Positions 45,230 through 56,566 of a DNA stretch of 64,000 nt are shown here, in pieces. The notes under the pieces are model-generated. The model made no database searches, was not told where the DNA came from, and saw only the letters and a program-made list of their open reading frames with translations. This DNA is from Arthrobacter sp. StoSoilB5. GTDB taxonomy: Bacteria; Actinomycetota; Actinomycetes; Actinomycetales; Micrococcaceae. The stretch covers positions 3,038,001-3,102,000 of the forward strand of contig NZ_AP024646.1 of assembly GCF_019977235.1 (NCBI RefSeq), read 5' to 3'. Both the position numbers and the translations under genes were made by a program. Within the stretch, counting starts at the first letter, position 1, and every line of letters starts with the position of its first letter.

Positions 45230-46786
45230 ATGCCAGAAACTGAAAACGGCAGGAAGATCGCCGGCCTGCGGAATCCCTTGCGGGATCCGCGGGACCGGCG
45301 CCTGAACCGCATCGCCGGGCCGTCATCGTTGGTGTTCTTCGGAGTCACCGGCGACCTCGCCCGTAAGAAACTCATGCCCGCGGTCTATGACCTGGCGAAC
45401 CGTGGCCTGCTGCCGCCGAGCTTCGCCCTGGTGGGCTTCGGTCGGCGTGAGTGGGACGACGCCGACTTCGCAGCCGAGGTCAAAGAGAACGTCAAGGCCA
45501 ACGCCCGGACCAATTTCGATGAAGCTGTGTGGGAACAGCTGGCTTCCGGGATCCGGTTCGTGCAGGGCGACTTCGACGACGACGACGCCTTCGAGCGTCT
45601 CGGCGACGTCCTTGACGAACTGGACGAGACCCGGGGCACGCGCGGCAACCACGGTTTCTACCTCTCCATCCCGCCCAAAGCGTTCGAGCAGGTCTGTCGC
45701 CAGCTGTCCAAGCACGGTCTGGCGCAGGCGAAGCCGGGGCAGTGGCGCCGTGTGGTCATCGAGAAACCGTTCGGCCACGACCTCGATTCTGCCCGTCAGC
45801 TCAACGACATCGTGGAGTCCGTGTTCCCGCAGGATGCGGTATTCAGGATCGACCATTACCTGGGCAAGGAGACGGTGCAGAACATCCTGGCGCTGCGCTT
45901 CGCAAACCAGTTGTTCGAGCCTCTCTGGAACGCCAACTACGTTGACCACGTCCAGATCACCATGGCCGAGGACATCGGCACCGGTGGCCGTGCAGGTTAC
46001 TACGACGGCGTCGGTGCGGCCCGCGACGTGATTCAGAACCACCTGCTGCAGCTCCTTGCGTTGACGGCAATGGAAGAGCCTATTTCCTTCAACGCCGATG
46101 ACCTGCGAGCCGAGAAGGAAAAGGTCCTCGCGGCCGTCAAGCTGCCCGATGACTTGTCCACGCATTCCGCCCGGGGGCAATTCACCGGCGGCTGGCAGGG
46201 CGGCGAGGAAGTGCTGGGTTACCTGGATGAGGACGGCATCCCGGCCGATTCAAAGACTGAGACTTATGCCGCGATCCGCGTGGACATCAACACCCGCCGC
46301 TGGAACGGTGTTCCGTTCTACCTGCGGGCCGGCAAGCGTCTGGGCCGCCGCGTGACCGAAATCGCGGTTGTGTTCAAGCGTGCACCCAACCTGTTGTTCC
46401 GGGACCACAACGATGATGACTTCGGCCAGAACGCCGTGGTGATCCGCGTACAGCCCGATGAAGGCGCCACGATCCGCTTTGGGTCCAAGGTCCCGGGCAC
46501 GCAAATGGAAGTCCGCGACGTCACGATGGACTTTGGCTACGGCCACTCGTTCACCGAGTCCAGCCCCGAAGCCTACGAACGCCTCATCCTGGACGTACTC
46601 CTGGGTGAACCGCCGCTGTTCCCGCGCCACCAGGAAGTCGAGCTGTCCTGGAAGATCCTTGACCCGTTCGAAGAGTACTGGGCGGGCCTGGAAGAACAAC
46701 CGCAACCCTACGCACCCGGTAGCTGGGGGCCGGCTTCGGCCGATGAACTCCTTGCCCGCGATGGACGAACCTGGAGAAGGCCATGA
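45230..46786 (+). CDS. zwf: Glucose-6-phosphate dehydrogenase
   Basis: A 518-residue NADP enzyme that starts the oxidative pentose phosphate pathway. The N-terminal Rossmann loop is FGVTGDLARKKLMP, the catalytic motif RIDHYLGKETVQN near residue 207. A 25-residue N-terminal stretch precedes the domain. It overlaps opcA by 4 bases (ATGA), and OpcA is its activator. Confidence 0.97.
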   Translation: MPETENGRKIAGLRNPLRDPRDRRLNRIAGPSSLVFFGVTGDLARKKLMPAVYDLANRGLLPPSFALVGFGRREWDDADFAAEVKENVKANARTNFDEAVWEQLASGIRFVQGDFDDDDAFERLGDVLDELDETRGTRGNHGFYLSIPPKAFEQVCRQLSKHGLAQAKPGQWRRVVIEKPFGHDLDSARQLNDIVESVFPQDAVFRIDHYLGKETVQNILALRFANQLFEPLWNANYVDHVQITMAEDIGTGGRAGYYDGVGAARDVIQNHLLQLLALTAMEEPISFNADDLRAEKEKVLAAVKLPDDLSTHSARGQFTGGWQGGEEVLGYLDEDGIPADSKTETYAAIRVDINTRRWNGVPFYLRAGKRLGRRVTEIAVVFKRAPNLLFRDHNDDDFGQNAVVIRVQPDEGATIRFGSKVPGTQMEVRDVTMDFGYGHSFTESSPEAYERLILDVLLGEPPLFPRHQEVELSWKILDPFEEYWAGLEEQPQPYAPGSWGPASADELLARDGRTWRRP

Positions 46787-47724
46787 TCGTAGATCTTCCT
46801 GACACAACCACCTCCAAGATCTCCAAGAAGATCATGGCCTTGCGCGAACAGGGTGGCGTGATCGCGTTGGGCCGAGTGCTTACTTTGGTGGTTGTCACCA
46901 AGTCCGGCCAGGAAGAAGACGCCATCGAGGCAGCCAACGAGGCCAGCCGCGAACACCCCTGCCGCATTATCGTGCTTGCCGACGCCGGGGCAGAGGCTCC
47001 GGACCGCCTGGACGCGCAGATCCGCGTCGGCGGCGATGCCGGTGCATCCGAAGTCATCGTGCTGCGTGGCTTCGGCCATATGGCCCACGAAAGCGAGTCC
47101 CTCGTGTCAGGGCTCCTGCTCCCGGACGCTCCGATCGTGGCTTGGTGGCCGCACGGAGCACCCGAAAGCGCATGCGAGACGTCCATTGGCCGCATCGCCC
47201 ACCGCCGCATCACGGACTCCGCGAACGAGCCCGATCCCGCCCAGGCACTGGAGAACATTCGCCAGACCTACAAAGCGGGCGACACCGACCTCGCTTGGAC
47301 CCGATTGACGAACTGGCGCATGCAGCTTGCCGCTGTGTTCGACCAAGTTGATGGTGACCCCGTCTCCGCCGTCGCTGTTGAAGGTGCCTCGGACTCTCCC
47401 AGTACACTGCTCCTTGCAGCATGGCTGAGCTTGGCCCTCCAGGCGCCCGTGACGATCGTTGCAGACCCTGCCGGCACTGGCATCCGGCGCGTCCGCCTGA
47501 CCCGCGCCAGCGGCGACGTCCAGCTCTTCCGCCCCGGCCTGTCCGTGGCTGAACTGACGCAGCCGGGGCAGCCCGCACAGCGCATCACGCTCCCCCGGCG
47601 CAGCCTCAAGGACTGCCTCGCCGAGGAACTCCGCCGGCTCGACCCCGACGAAGTCTTCGGAGAAGTGATTACGATGGGACTGCCATTAACCAGTCAGAGG
47701 AGAGTCCAGACCAGTGCACGCTGA
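46783..47724 (+). CDS. opcA: Glucose-6-phosphate dehydrogenase assembly protein OpcA
   Basis: A 313-residue protein that starts MIVDLPDTTTSKISKKIMAL and carries PIVAWWPHGAPE and AWTRLTNWRMQLAAVFDQ, both typical of OpcA. OpcA allosterically activates or assembles Zwf in cyanobacteria and Actinobacteria. Its gene overlaps both zwf (4 bases) and pgl (11 bases). Confidence 0.95.
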   Translation: MIVDLPDTTTSKISKKIMALREQGGVIALGRVLTLVVVTKSGQEEDAIEAANEASREHPCRIIVLADAGAEAPDRLDAQIRVGGDAGASEVIVLRGFGHMAHESESLVSGLLLPDAPIVAWWPHGAPESACETSIGRIAHRRITDSANEPDPAQALENIRQTYKAGDTDLAWTRLTNWRMQLAAVFDQVDGDPVSAVAVEGASDSPSTLLLAAWLSLALQAPVTIVADPAGTGIRRVRLTRASGDVQLFRPGLSVAELTQPGQPAQRITLPRRSLKDCLAEELRRLDPDEVFGEVITMGLPLTSQRRVQTSAR

Positions 47725-48532
47725 GCCCAGAGTAAGCATCCACCCCGATTCCAAGGTGCTCATGGCGGCCATTGCGGCCCGCCTTATCACCAAGCTTGTG
47801 GATGTCCAGGACAAGCACGGCGAGGCCACGGTGGTCCTGACAGGAGGAACTGTCGGGATTGGAACCCTGAAGGCGGTGGCAGACTCTGCGGCGGCACCAG
47901 CTGTCGACTGGTCGAAGGTGAACTTCTGGTGGGGTGATGAGCGCTTTGTTGCAGCAGACAGTAACGACCGCAATACCCGACAGGCGTACCAGGCCCTGCT
48001 AGCACACCTTCCAGTTGACCCTGCCCGGGTCCACGAGCCGGGTTCGGCAGACCAGTTCGCCACCGCGGAGGAAGCCGCTGCAGCCTACGCTGAAGAGCTC
48101 AAGGCAGCAGCAGAGGCAGAGCATGCCGCTGACATGTCAGATGACCGGCCGGAGAACCGTGGAGTGTTGCCTCGTTTCGACGTACTCCTACTCGGTGTAG
48201 GTCCCGACGCCCATGTGGCTTCCCTCTTCCCGGAGCAGGCAGCCATCAGGGAGAAGAACCGCACAGTGGTCGGCGTCGAAAACTCACCCAAGCCACCGCC
48301 GTCGCGCGTTTCCTTGACCCTGCCCGCCATCAATACGGCGCAGGAGATCTGGATGGTGGTAGCGGGTGAAGACAAGGCCGGCGCCGTGGGCCTTGCCTTG
48401 GCAGGTGCCAACCCCGTTCAGGTCCCCGCAGCCGGACCTGTTGGGCGCTCCAGGACTCTTTGGCTCATCGACGAAAACGCTGCGTCACGTGTCCCCCAGC
48501 AGTTGGTCCGGAAGGACCCCGCGGGCGCGTAA
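47714..48532 (+). CDS. pgl: 6-phosphogluconolactonase
   Basis: A 272-residue DevB/SOL-type enzyme that opens 6-phosphogluconolactone. It has VVLTGGTVGIGTL near residue 36, FWWGDERFVAADSNDRN and the catalytic region LLLGVGPDAHVASLFP. The start is GTG within the end of opcA. The last gene of the pentose phosphate operon; its 3' end overlaps the end of rbpA on the other strand by 48 bases. Confidence 0.95.
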   Translation: MHAEPRVSIHPDSKVLMAAIAARLITKLVDVQDKHGEATVVLTGGTVGIGTLKAVADSAAAPAVDWSKVNFWWGDERFVAADSNDRNTRQAYQALLAHLPVDPARVHEPGSADQFATAEEAAAAYAEELKAAAEAEHAADMSDDRPENRGVLPRFDVLLLGVGPDAHVASLFPEQAAIREKNRTVVGVENSPKPPPSRVSLTLPAINTAQEIWMVVAGEDKAGAVGLALAGANPVQVPAAGPVGRSRTLWLIDENAASRVPQQLVRKDPAGA

Positions 48533-48880
48533 CCGCTCCAACGCTCCAGCCAGGACAATTTCTGCGTCCTGGCTGGAGCGTCGTTCTTTAACGTAATCCA
48601 GGTGGGACTTGAAGAGCTCGTCTTCCGGCCGGGTTTCCGGAACCTGGCCTGGATCTCTCGACGCTGGGAGGCCGCACTTGGGGCAGTCCCAATTCCTGGG
48701 TATTTGTTCGTCCGGCAGTTTAAGAAAAACAAGCCGCGTCTCGTGTCCCTTGGCGCACCAATAGGGGACACGAATACGCGGCAGTTGTTCTCCATCGCCG
48801 TGGTCGCTTTGATTTCTCGGAGCAGATCCCAGTGCTACACCAACGCGGGTGCCCCGGTAACCAGGCGTGCCATGAACCAT
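48485..48880 (-). CDS. rbpA: RNA polymerase-binding protein RbpA
   Basis: A 131-residue actinobacterial transcription factor that binds group 1 sigma factors and stabilises the open complex. The N-terminal tail has GYRGTRVG, the core has WCAKGHE and WDCPKCG (likely zinc ligands), and the sigma-interaction region includes KSHLDYVKERRS. The ATG at 48880 follows AGGGG by 7 bases. Its 3' part contains the hairpin that acts as terminator for the opposing pgl transcript. Confidence 0.95.
   Translation of the reverse strand: MVHGTPGYRGTRVGVALGSAPRNQSDHGDGEQLPRIRVPYWCAKGHETRLVFLKLPDEQIPRNWDCPKCGLPASRDPGQVPETRPEDELFKSHLDYVKERRSSQDAEIVLAGALERLRARGVLPDQLLGDT
48542..48589 (+). terminator. Terminator of the pgl operon, inside rbpA
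   Basis: A 15-bp perfect stem (CGCTCCAGCCAGGAC) with a nine-base loop, followed by TCGTTCTTT. It starts 9 bases after the pgl stop and lies entirely within the rbpA coding region on the opposite strand. Confidence 0.85.
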
Positions 48881-49008
48881 TTTCGAACCCCTAGCGACTC
48901 GGTGGTTGGCCGTCACGGCCCGTAGGCCTTACGGCCGACAGGCCCAGTCTAATGCGAGGGGTACGACGGCGGCACTAGTGTTTGGTGCCGATTGATTCAG
49001 AAGTGTTG

Positions 49009-49036
49009 GGGAGGCTCCAAAGCGAAGGAGCCTCCC
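49009..49036 (-). terminator. Hairpin after secG
   Basis: A 10-bp perfect stem GGGAGGCTCC/GGAGCCTCCC with an eight-base loop, 11 bases after the secG stop on the minus strand. The trailing sequence is poor in U. A second inverted repeat (CGGCAC/GTGCCG) lies at about 48970-48990. Confidence 0.65.
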
Positions 49037-49046
49037 TCGCGAATGC

Positions 49047-49304
49047 CTAGGAGTCGCCACCCGAAGTGAAGCGCATGATCAGGCCCAGGCCGATGATGAC
49101 AACTCCCCACGTGACGCCAAGAATGATGGTGAAGCGGTTCAGGTTCCGCTCAGCGACGCCGGACGAGCTCAGTCCGGAACTCATTCCTCCACCGAACATG
49201 TCGGACAAACCGCCTCCACGTCCCTTGTGGAGAAGAATGAGCAGCGTCAGCAGAAGGCTGGTAACGCCCAGCAGGATCTGCAGAATGACATGAAGAACGT
49301 CCAC
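49047..49304 (-). CDS. secG: Protein translocase subunit SecG
   Basis: An 85-residue membrane protein with two helices (VILQILLGVTSLLLTLLILL and FTIILGVTWGVVIIGLGLIM) joined by a Gly/Ser-rich loop GGLSDMFGGGMSSGLSSSG, the SecG signature. It assists SecYE in protein export. It follows tpiA by 36 bases, as in most Actinobacteria. Confidence 0.96.
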   Translation of the reverse strand: MDVLHVILQILLGVTSLLLTLLILLHKGRGGGLSDMFGGGMSSGLSSSGVAERNLNRFTIILGVTWGVVIIGLGLIMRFTSGGDS

Positions 49305-49340
49305 GACGGCCTTTCGAAGAAGCGGAAATCGGGAGCCGGA

Positions 49341-50156
49341 CTAGTCCGTGACGAGGTGGCTCTCGAACCTGACAATGTTAGCAAACTCGGCGGGGTCCAG
49401 GCTGGCGCCACCCACAAGCAGGCCATCAACATCGTTTTCCGCCATGATCGCGGCAGCGTTGTTTGCCTTGACGGAACCTCCATACAGAAGGCGCGTCTTT
49501 TCAGCGACACCTTCGTCGAAGAGCTTTGCAAGTTCGGCGCGGATGGCGGCACACATTTCCTGTGCATCTTCCGGACCTGCAACTTCACCGGTTCCGATAG
49601 CCCACACGGGCTCATAGGCGACCACGAGCTCAGCGGCCTGCTCCGGCGTGAGACCTTCGACGCCGGCCCGCAACTGGGCCAGCGTGTGCTCCACGTGCGT
49701 TCCCGCTTGACGGATCTCAAGGCCTTCACCGACACAGAGGACCGGTGTGACACCGTGACGGAACGCGGCTTTGACCTTGGCGTTCAGGACGTCATCGGAT
49801 TCGTTGTGGATGGTGCGGCGTTCGCTGTGCCCCACCAGGACGTAGGCGCAGCCCAATTTGCTGAGGAACTGACCGGAGATGTCGCCGGTAAATGCTCCGG
49901 AGTCAAACTGGGACAGGTCCTGGCCGCCGTAAACGACGTCAAGTTCGTCGCCCTGGACAAGCGTCTGTACGCCGCGGAGATCAGTGAAAGGCGGGAAGAC
50001 GGCAACCTCGACACGGTTGTAATCATGCTTAGCGTCCGAGAGGGTCCAGGCAAGCTTCTGTAGCAGGGTGATGCCCTGGACGTGGTCCATGTTCATCTTC
50101 CAGTTGCCTGCGATGAAGGGCTTTCGGACAAAGTTGCCGTTGGCAGAGGTAGTCAC
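49341..50156 (-). CDS. tpiA: Triosephosphate isomerase
   Basis: A 271-residue TIM barrel interconverting the triose phosphates. It has AGNWKMN with the catalytic lysine, GHSERR with the histidine, [13 protein letters not shown] with the glutamate, and [12 protein letters not shown]. The start is GTG with GGAG 5 bases upstream. Third gene of gap-pgk-tpiA-secG. Confidence 0.97.
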   Translation of the reverse strand: MTTSANGNFVRKPFIAGNWKMNMDHVQGITLLQKLAWTLSDAKHDYNRVEVAVFPPFTDLRGVQTLVQGDELDVVYGGQDLSQFDSGAFTGDISGQFLSKLGCAYVLVGHSERRTIHNESDDVLNAKVKAAFRHGVTPVLCVGEGLEIRQAGTHVEHTLAQLRAGVEGLTPEQAAELVVAYEPVWAIGTGEVAGPEDAQEMCAAIRAELAKLFDEGVAEKTRLLYGGSVKANNAAAIMAENDVDGLLVGGASLDPAEFANIVRFESHLVTD

Positions 50157-50188
50157 ATGAACTCCAAGAATGCGTTGATATATGGAAC

Positions 50189-50220
50189 AGCCGGCAGGAC
50201 GCGTGGGCGTCCTGCCGGCT
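50189..50220 (-). other. Intercistronic hairpin between pgk and tpiA
   Basis: A 14-bp perfect stem (AGCCGGCAGGACGC) with a four-base loop, 11 bases after the pgk stop. It has no U-run, so it may be an mRNA processing or stability element, or a partial terminator that lowers tpiA-secG expression. Confidence 0.7.
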
Positions 50221-50230
50221 GGATTGCTGT

Positions 50231-51457
50231 TTAGCGGTCCAGGACGCTGAGGCCGGGAAGTTCCTTGCCTTCGAGGTATTCCAGGCTGGCGCCGCCACCG
50301 GTGGAGATGTGGCCAAACTGGGAATCTTCGAAGCCTAGGGTCCGTACTGCTGCGGCTGAGTCGCCGCCACCCACCACGGTGAAGGCTACGGTGTCAGTCA
50401 GGGCTTGGGCGATGGCTCGGGTGCCGCTGGAGAACGCCTCGAATTCAAAGACGCCCATGGGGCCGTTCCAGAAGACGGTCTTGGCTCCTTCGATCTGCGC
50501 TGCAAAAGCAGACGCGGATTCAGGGCCAATGTCCAGGCCAATGCCGGAGGCACCAAAGGAGCTCTCCTCGATGGCATCCGCACGGACAACTTCGTGTTCG
50601 GCATCCGCTGCGAAACGGCTGGCCACGACGACGTCCGTGGGGATCACGAACGAAGTTCCGGCGTCGGCCGCGCGCTTGAGGTAGTCCTGCACCACAGGAA
50701 TCTGGTCCTCTTCCAGAAGGCTCCCAGCTACCTTGTGGCCTTCTGCTGCCAGGAAGGTGAACAGCATGCCGCCACCAACCAGGATGGTGTCCGCCTTGCC
50801 AAGCAGGTTGTCGATGACTGCCAGCTTGTCGGAGACTTTGGACCCGCCCAGGACAACGACGTAAGGCCGCTGGGTGTCGGCGGTAAGCTTCCGCAGGACT
50901 TCCACTTCGGTGTGCACCAGATCGCCGAGGTAGGACGGCAGGCGCGTTGCGACGTCGTAGACGCTGGCGTGCTTGCGGTGGACTGCGCCGAAGGCGTCGT
51001 CCACGAACGCGCCGTTGTCACCAGTCAAGGCAACCAGCTCGTCAGCGAAAGCGCCACGCTCGGCGTCGTCCTTGCTGGTCTCGCGGGGGTCGAATCGCAC
51101 GTTTTCGAGAACGAGTACGTCGCCATCCTGCAGTGCAGCTGCCAGCTCCTTGGCGGAGTCGCCAACGGTATCAGCAGCCAATTGGACGTTAAAGTCCGCG
51201 AGTTCGCCGAGGCGGGCTGCAGCGGGCTTCAGCGAGTACTTTTCCTCCGGAGCGCCCTTGGGGCGGCCGAGGTGGGCGGTTACGAGCACACGGGCACCGG
51301 CGTCCGAGAGCTTCTTAAGGACCGGGAGGGAGGCCTTGATGCGGCCGTCGTCGGTCACTGTAGAGCCGTCGAGCGGCACATTAAGGTCACTTCTGACCAG
51401 AATGTACCGCCCGCGGACACCTTCAGCGATGAGTTCGTTGAGGGTGTGAGATGTCAT
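50231..51457 (-). CDS. pgk: Phosphoglycerate kinase
   Basis: A 408-residue two-domain kinase that makes ATP from 1,3-bisphosphoglycerate. It begins with [15 protein letters not shown], has [13 protein letters not shown] and the nucleotide site [14 protein letters not shown], and ends with [11 protein letters not shown] and [15 protein letters not shown]. The ATG lies 9 bases after the gap stop. Confidence 0.98.
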   Translation of the reverse strand: MTSHTLNELIAEGVRGRYILVRSDLNVPLDGSTVTDDGRIKASLPVLKKLSDAGARVLVTAHLGRPKGAPEEKYSLKPAAARLGELADFNVQLAADTVGDSAKELAAALQDGDVLVLENVRFDPRETSKDDAERGAFADELVALTGDNGAFVDDAFGAVHRKHASVYDVATRLPSYLGDLVHTEVEVLRKLTADTQRPYVVVLGGSKVSDKLAVIDNLLGKADTILVGGGMLFTFLAAEGHKVAGSLLEEDQIPVVQDYLKRAADAGTSFVIPTDVVVASRFAADAEHEVVRADAIEESSFGASGIGLDIGPESASAFAAQIEGAKTVFWNGPMGVFEFEAFSSGTRAIAQALTDTVAFTVVGGGDSAAAVRTLGFEDSQFGHISTGGGASLEYLEGKELPGLSVLDR

Positions 51458-51466
51458 GTGTCTACC

Positions 51467-52646
<1,180 letters not shown>

Positions 52647-52680
52647 AAGCCTGCCCCCGCAACTGCGGGGGCAGGCTTTT
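52647..52680. terminator. Terminator between sodA and gap
   Basis: A 14-bp perfect stem (AAGCCTGCCCCCGC) with AACT loop. The plus strand continues TTTT; the minus strand, which carries sodA, continues with a weaker TTAGTTAAA. It insulates the glycolytic operon from sodA read-through. Confidence 0.8.
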
Positions 52681-52747
52681 CAGTATTTGGTCCCTTTTCG
52701 CCGATAATGTGACTTTTGTTACATCAGCGTGAACCGGGGCTCACCAG

Positions 52748-53371
52748 CTACAGAACAATGAGGCCCGTGGCGTTGGCGCGGGCTGCTTCGAAGCGCTTGG
52801 CGACGTCTGCCCAGTTGGCGATGTTCCAGAATGCCTTGACGTAGTCAGCCTTGACGTTGACGTAGTCCAGGTAGAACGCGTGCTCCCACATGTCCAGCAT
52901 GAGCAGCGGAGTAGTGCCAACGGCGACGTTGCCCTGCTGATCGTAGAGCTGCTCGATGACCAGGTTGCCACCGATGGGCTCGTAGGCCAGGAAGGCCCAG
53001 CCGGAACCCTGCAGGCCGAGTGCAGCAGCGGTGAACTGGGCACGGAAAGCGTCGAACGAACCGAAGGCGTCCTCGATGGCGGCTGCGAGTTCGCCTTCAG
53101 GCTTATCGCCGCCGTCCGGGGAGATGTTGTTCCAGAACACGGAGTGGTTGATGTGGCCGCCGGTGTGGAACGCAAGGTCCTTGGAGAGGCGGTTGATGTT
53201 GGCGAAGTCACCCGTTTCGCGGGCTTCTGCGAGCTGCTTGAGGGCGTTGTTGGCGCCTGCAACGTAGGCAGCGTGGTGCTTGCTGTGGTGCAGCTCCATG
53301 ATTTTTGCCGAAATGTGCGGCTCAAGTGCTGCGTAGTCGTAGCCGAGCTCGGGCAGAACGTACTCTGTCAC
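52748..53371 (-). CDS. sodA: Superoxide dismutase, Mn/Fe type
   Basis: A 207-residue SOD that converts superoxide to peroxide. Metal ligands are His in MELHHSKHH, His in [10 protein letters not shown], and Asp/His in [30 protein letters not shown] is closer to Mn-using enzymes, but metal cannot be fixed from sequence. The GTG at 53371 has GGAGG 5 bases upstream; the open frame beyond is leader. The leader holds a hairpin (CCGGCTGGC/GCCGGCCGG, about 53428-53448). Confidence 0.95.
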   Translation of the reverse strand: MTEYVLPELGYDYAALEPHISAKIMELHHSKHHAAYVAGANNALKQLAEARETGDFANINRLSKDLAFHTGGHINHSVFWNNISPDGGDKPEGELAAAIEDAFGSFDAFRAQFTAAALGLQGSGWAFLAYEPIGGNLVIEQLYDQQGNVAVGTTPLLMLDMWEHAFYLDYVNVKADYVKAFWNIANWADVAKRFEAARANATGLIVL

Positions 53372-53546
53372 GAAATCCTCCAATGTAATGGACCGAAGTC
53401 CGGTTTGGTAACTCTCGTTGTGTTCATCCGGCCGGCAGGCCAGCCGGAAATCCTTGGGGAAGAAGCCTGCTCCTGCCGCCACCGGGAACAACCCGCCGCC
53501 GCCTCGCAGTATTTCCTCCGCACGCTCTCGATTCTATGGGCGGGAA

Positions 53547-54527
53547 CTACTCGTCCATCATTTCCGGAGTCACATTTGCCTCAGTACCCGGAATTCCGAG
53601 ATCCAGCGCGCGTTTGTCGGCCATCGCGAGCAAGCGACGGATCCGGCCCGCAATGGCGTCCTTGGTCATGGGAGGATCGGCAAGGCGGCCCAGTTCGTCC
53701 AGGCTTGCCTGCTTGTGGGCGACCCGAAGCTCCCCTGCGTACTTCAGGTGATCCGGAACGTCGTCGCCGAGAATTTCAAGCGCGCGGTCCACCCTGGCGC
53801 CTGCCGCTACGGCAGCCTGCGCCGAACGGCGCAGGTTGGCGTCGTCAAAGTTGGCCAGCCTGTTGGCAGTTGCCCGGACTTCCTTGCGCATGCGCCGCTC
53901 CTCCCAGACCATCAGGGCGTCATGTGCGCCCATCCGCGTAAGGAGCGCCGCGATGGTGTCACCGTCGCGGATAACCACGCGGTCCACCCCGCGGACTTCG
54001 CGGGCCTTGGCCTGTATGCCCAGCCGGCGGGCAGCACCTACGAGCGCCAGCGCAGACTCGGGCCCTGGGCAGGTTACTTCCAGGGACGAGGAACGTCCTG
54101 GTTCAGTGAGGGATCCATGAGCCAGGAAAGCTCCGCGCCACACGGCTTCAGCATCTGCCGCGGACCCGTTGACCACCACGGAAGGCAGGCCACGAACCGG
54201 GCGCCCACGACCATCCAGAAGGCCTGTTTGCCGGGCCAGTGCCTCGCCGTCGCGGACGACACGGACCACGTAGCGGCTTCCCCGGCGCAGGCCGCCGCCG
54301 GAGACCACGATGATCTCGCTCTGGTGTCCGTAAACCTCGGCAATCGCGGCGCGCAGGCGCCGGGCAGTCGAGGCCAGGTCCACCTCGGCTTCGATGACGA
54401 TTCGTCCCGAAATAATATGCAGGCCGCCTGCAAAGCGGAGCATCGCCGAAACCTCAGCTTTACGGACTGAAGATTTCTTGATGTCCAGCCGGGACAGTTC
54501 GTCCTTGACCGACGCGGTAAGTGCCAT
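53547..54527 (-). CDS. whiA: WhiA-family DNA-binding regulator
   Basis: A 326-residue protein with an N-terminal LAGLIDADG-like homing endonuclease fold ([14 protein letters not shown] to about 210) and a C-terminal helix-turn-helix ([22 protein letters not shown]). In Streptomyces WhiA controls sporulation cell division; in non-sporulating bacteria it affects division and metabolism. The ATG at 54527 starts 14 bases after yvcK. Confidence 0.96.
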   Translation of the reverse strand: MALTASVKDELSRLDIKKSSVRKAEVSAMLRFAGGLHIISGRIVIEAEVDLASTARRLRAAIAEVYGHQSEIIVVSGGGLRRGSRYVVRVVRDGEALARQTGLLDGRGRPVRGLPSVVVNGSAADAEAVWRGAFLAHGSLTEPGRSSSLEVTCPGPESALALVGAARRLGIQAKAREVRGVDRVVIRDGDTIAALLTRMGAHDALMVWEERRMRKEVRATANRLANFDDANLRRSAQAAVAAGARVDRALEILGDDVPDHLKYAGELRVAHKQASLDELGRLADPPMTKDAIAGRIRRLLAMADKRALDLGIPGTEANVTPEMMDE

Positions 54528-54540
54528 CGCGTATGTATTC

Positions 54541-55557
54541 CTAACTGTTCCCGAAGATATCGTGGTACGCCGCTGCCAAGAGCAGTGGATCATGGACGGG
54601 GCGGCGCCTCGAAGCCCCTACTCTACCCAACACCACTTCCGCACCGATCATCCCCGCCGCCTTCTCAAAGGCCTTGAGGTCCTGGATCGCAGCGGGGTCG
54701 GCGAGTACGACGTCGACGCTGAACTCCGGTGCGTAGCGCCGCAGGACATCCAAGTGGTCCGCCGCCGTCATGCCGGACGTTTCCTTGGTTTCGACGTCAA
54801 GGTTCATGGTGAGGCAGCGTTTGGCTGCGGTATCGCCCAGGGCCTGGCGAAGCTCCGGCAGCAACAAATGGGGCAATACAGACGTGTACCAGGATCCCGG
54901 TCCGAGGATGACCCAATCGGCGAGCTCGATCGCTGTGAGGGCCTCGGTGCACGCGCGTGCATCCTCGGGCAGCAGCCGCACTTCCTCGAGTTTTCCCGCA
55001 ACTGCGCACTTCGCCTGGCCACTGACAGTCTGCAGTTCATGCCCCCCGCCGGGCAGCTCCACCCGGGCTTGGCCTTCAATGGTCAAAGGAACACTGGACA
55101 TCGGCAGTACTTGGCCCCGCGCCCCCAGTAACGCTCCGGCCCATTTGAGGCCGGCCACGGTATCCCCCAGCAGCTCCCAGAGCGTGACGATGAGCAGGTT
55201 GCCCATGGCGTGATGATCCAGCGAGCCGCCCTTGGCGGTGCCCGCATTGAAGCGGTGCTGCATGACGTCCCGCCATGTCCGCCCCCAGTCGGTGTCGTCG
55301 CAGAGCGCACTCAGTGCCATCCGCAAGTCGCCGGGCGGGAGGACACCGTACTCGTCCCGGAGGCGCCCGGAGGAGCCGCCGTCGTCAGCTACTGTGACGA
55401 TGGCCGTCAGCTCCGACGTCAACAAACGAAGGGCGGAGAGCGAGGCCGCAAGGCCGTGTCCGCCTCCGAGCGCAACCACGGAAGGACTCTTGTGTTGCTG
55501 GCTTCCCGGAACGCCTTTGGGCGGGATGAGCGGCAACGGGCCCGTCAGGACTCCCAT
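54541..55557 (-). CDS. yvcK: YvcK/CofD-like gluconeogenesis factor
   Basis: A 338-residue protein with [18 protein letters not shown] and [17 protein letters not shown], the nucleotide-sugar site of the YvcK family, and [15 protein letters not shown]. YvcK (CuvA in mycobacteria) binds UDP-sugars and is needed for growth on gluconeogenic carbon and for cell-wall synthesis. Its ATG overlaps the rapZ stop by one base (TAATG). Confidence 0.95.
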   Translation of the reverse strand: MGVLTGPLPLIPPKGVPGSQQHKSPSVVALGGGHGLAASLSALRLLTSELTAIVTVADDGGSSGRLRDEYGVLPPGDLRMALSALCDDTDWGRTWRDVMQHRFNAGTAKGGSLDHHAMGNLLIVTLWELLGDTVAGLKWAGALLGARGQVLPMSSVPLTIEGQARVELPGGGHELQTVSGQAKCAVAGKLEEVRLLPEDARACTEALTAIELADWVILGPGSWYTSVLPHLLLPELRQALGDTAAKRCLTMNLDVETKETSGMTAADHLDVLRRYAPEFSVDVVLADPAAIQDLKAFEKAAGMIGAEVVLGRVGASRRRPVHDPLLLAAAYHDIFGNS

Positions 55558-56480
55558 TACTCACGCCCCAGGTCGCGGTGGGATGTTGTGACCGTAACGC
55601 GCGGATACTGAGCAAGGCGCTTGGAGAGTTCGACGGCGACTGCTACCGAACGGTGCTTGCCACCGGTGCACCCCACGGCCAGCGTGGCGTAGTGCTTGTT
55701 TTCCTGGCGGTAGCCGTCCAGAACCGGCTCCAGGGCCTTGACGTAACGGTCAACAAACTCCTGGACCCCATCGGCTGTGAGCACATAATCGCTGACGTCC
55801 TCATCCAGTCCTGTGTGGGGACGGAGCTGCGGAACCCAGTGCGGGTTGGGAATGAAACGGGCGTCGGCAACGAAGTTTGCGTCTACAGGCAACCCGTACT
55901 TGAATCCAAAACTCATGACGTTCAGCCGGAGCGTCACAGGTCCGGTATCGCTGAACAATTCAGTGATCGCTGTTGCAAGCCCGTGCACGTTGAATTCACT
56001 GGTGTCCAATACAACGTCGGCATGCTCCCGGAGTTCGCGCAAGACCTCCCGCTCAATGCCGATTCCGTCAAGGATCCGTCCCCCGCCTTGCAGCGGATGA
56101 GGGCGCCGGCCTTGTTCGAACCGGCGGACCAGGACTTCGTCGCTGGCATCGAGGAACAGTACCCGGAAGGTGATGCCTGTGGCACTCAAGGCGCCCAGGG
56201 CTGTCTGGATGTCGGTGAAGAGGTCCTTGCTTCTAACGTCCACAACTACGGCCAGCTTAGGGATGGATTTTGGCGCGTGCGAGACGATTTCCGCCAAAGT
56301 GCCAAGCATCTGCGGAGGAAGGTTGTCCACAACGTACCAACCGTGGTCCTCCAACGCGTCCGAAGCGGTACTGCGACCCGCCCCCGACATGCCGGTAACC
56401 ACCAGCAGTTCCGCCTCCGGTGGCTTGACGGGCGTCAGTCCGTCCTGCTCCGCGCCGGCTCCTGCCGTTGCCTCATCCAT
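55557..56480 (-). CDS. rapZ: RapZ-family nucleotide-binding protein
   Basis: A 307-residue P-loop protein with Walker [17 protein letters not shown] and the C-terminal metabolite-binding region [19 protein letters not shown] and [11 protein letters not shown]. In Escherichia coli RapZ senses glucosamine-6-phosphate and guides RNase E; in Actinobacteria it forms a conserved trio with yvcK and whiA and its ligand is not settled. Confidence 0.95.
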   Translation of the reverse strand: MDEATAGAGAEQDGLTPVKPPEAELLVVTGMSGAGRSTASDALEDHGWYVVDNLPPQMLGTLAEIVSHAPKSIPKLAVVVDVRSKDLFTDIQTALGALSATGITFRVLFLDASDEVLVRRFEQGRRPHPLQGGGRILDGIGIEREVLRELREHADVVLDTSEFNVHGLATAITELFSDTGPVTLRLNVMSFGFKYGLPVDANFVADARFIPNPHWVPQLRPHTGLDEDVSDYVLTADGVQEFVDRYVKALEPVLDGYRQENKHYATLAVGCTGGKHRSVAVAVELSKRLAQYPRVTVTTSHRDLGRE

Positions 56481-56519
56481 CAGTGGTCCCCGTTTCCTTG
56501 GAAGTGGTTGTTACAGCCT

Positions 56520-56551
56520 GACCGGTGGCATCGCAGTCGCGGCCACCGGTC
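56520..56551 (-). other. Intercistronic hairpin between uvrC and rapZ
   Basis: A 10-bp perfect stem GACCGGTGGC/GCCACCGGTC with a 12-base loop, 15 bases after the uvrC stop. No U-run follows on the minus strand, so it may be a weak terminator or processing site. Confidence 0.6.
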
Positions 56552-56566
56552 AAGTTCTTACCCTAG

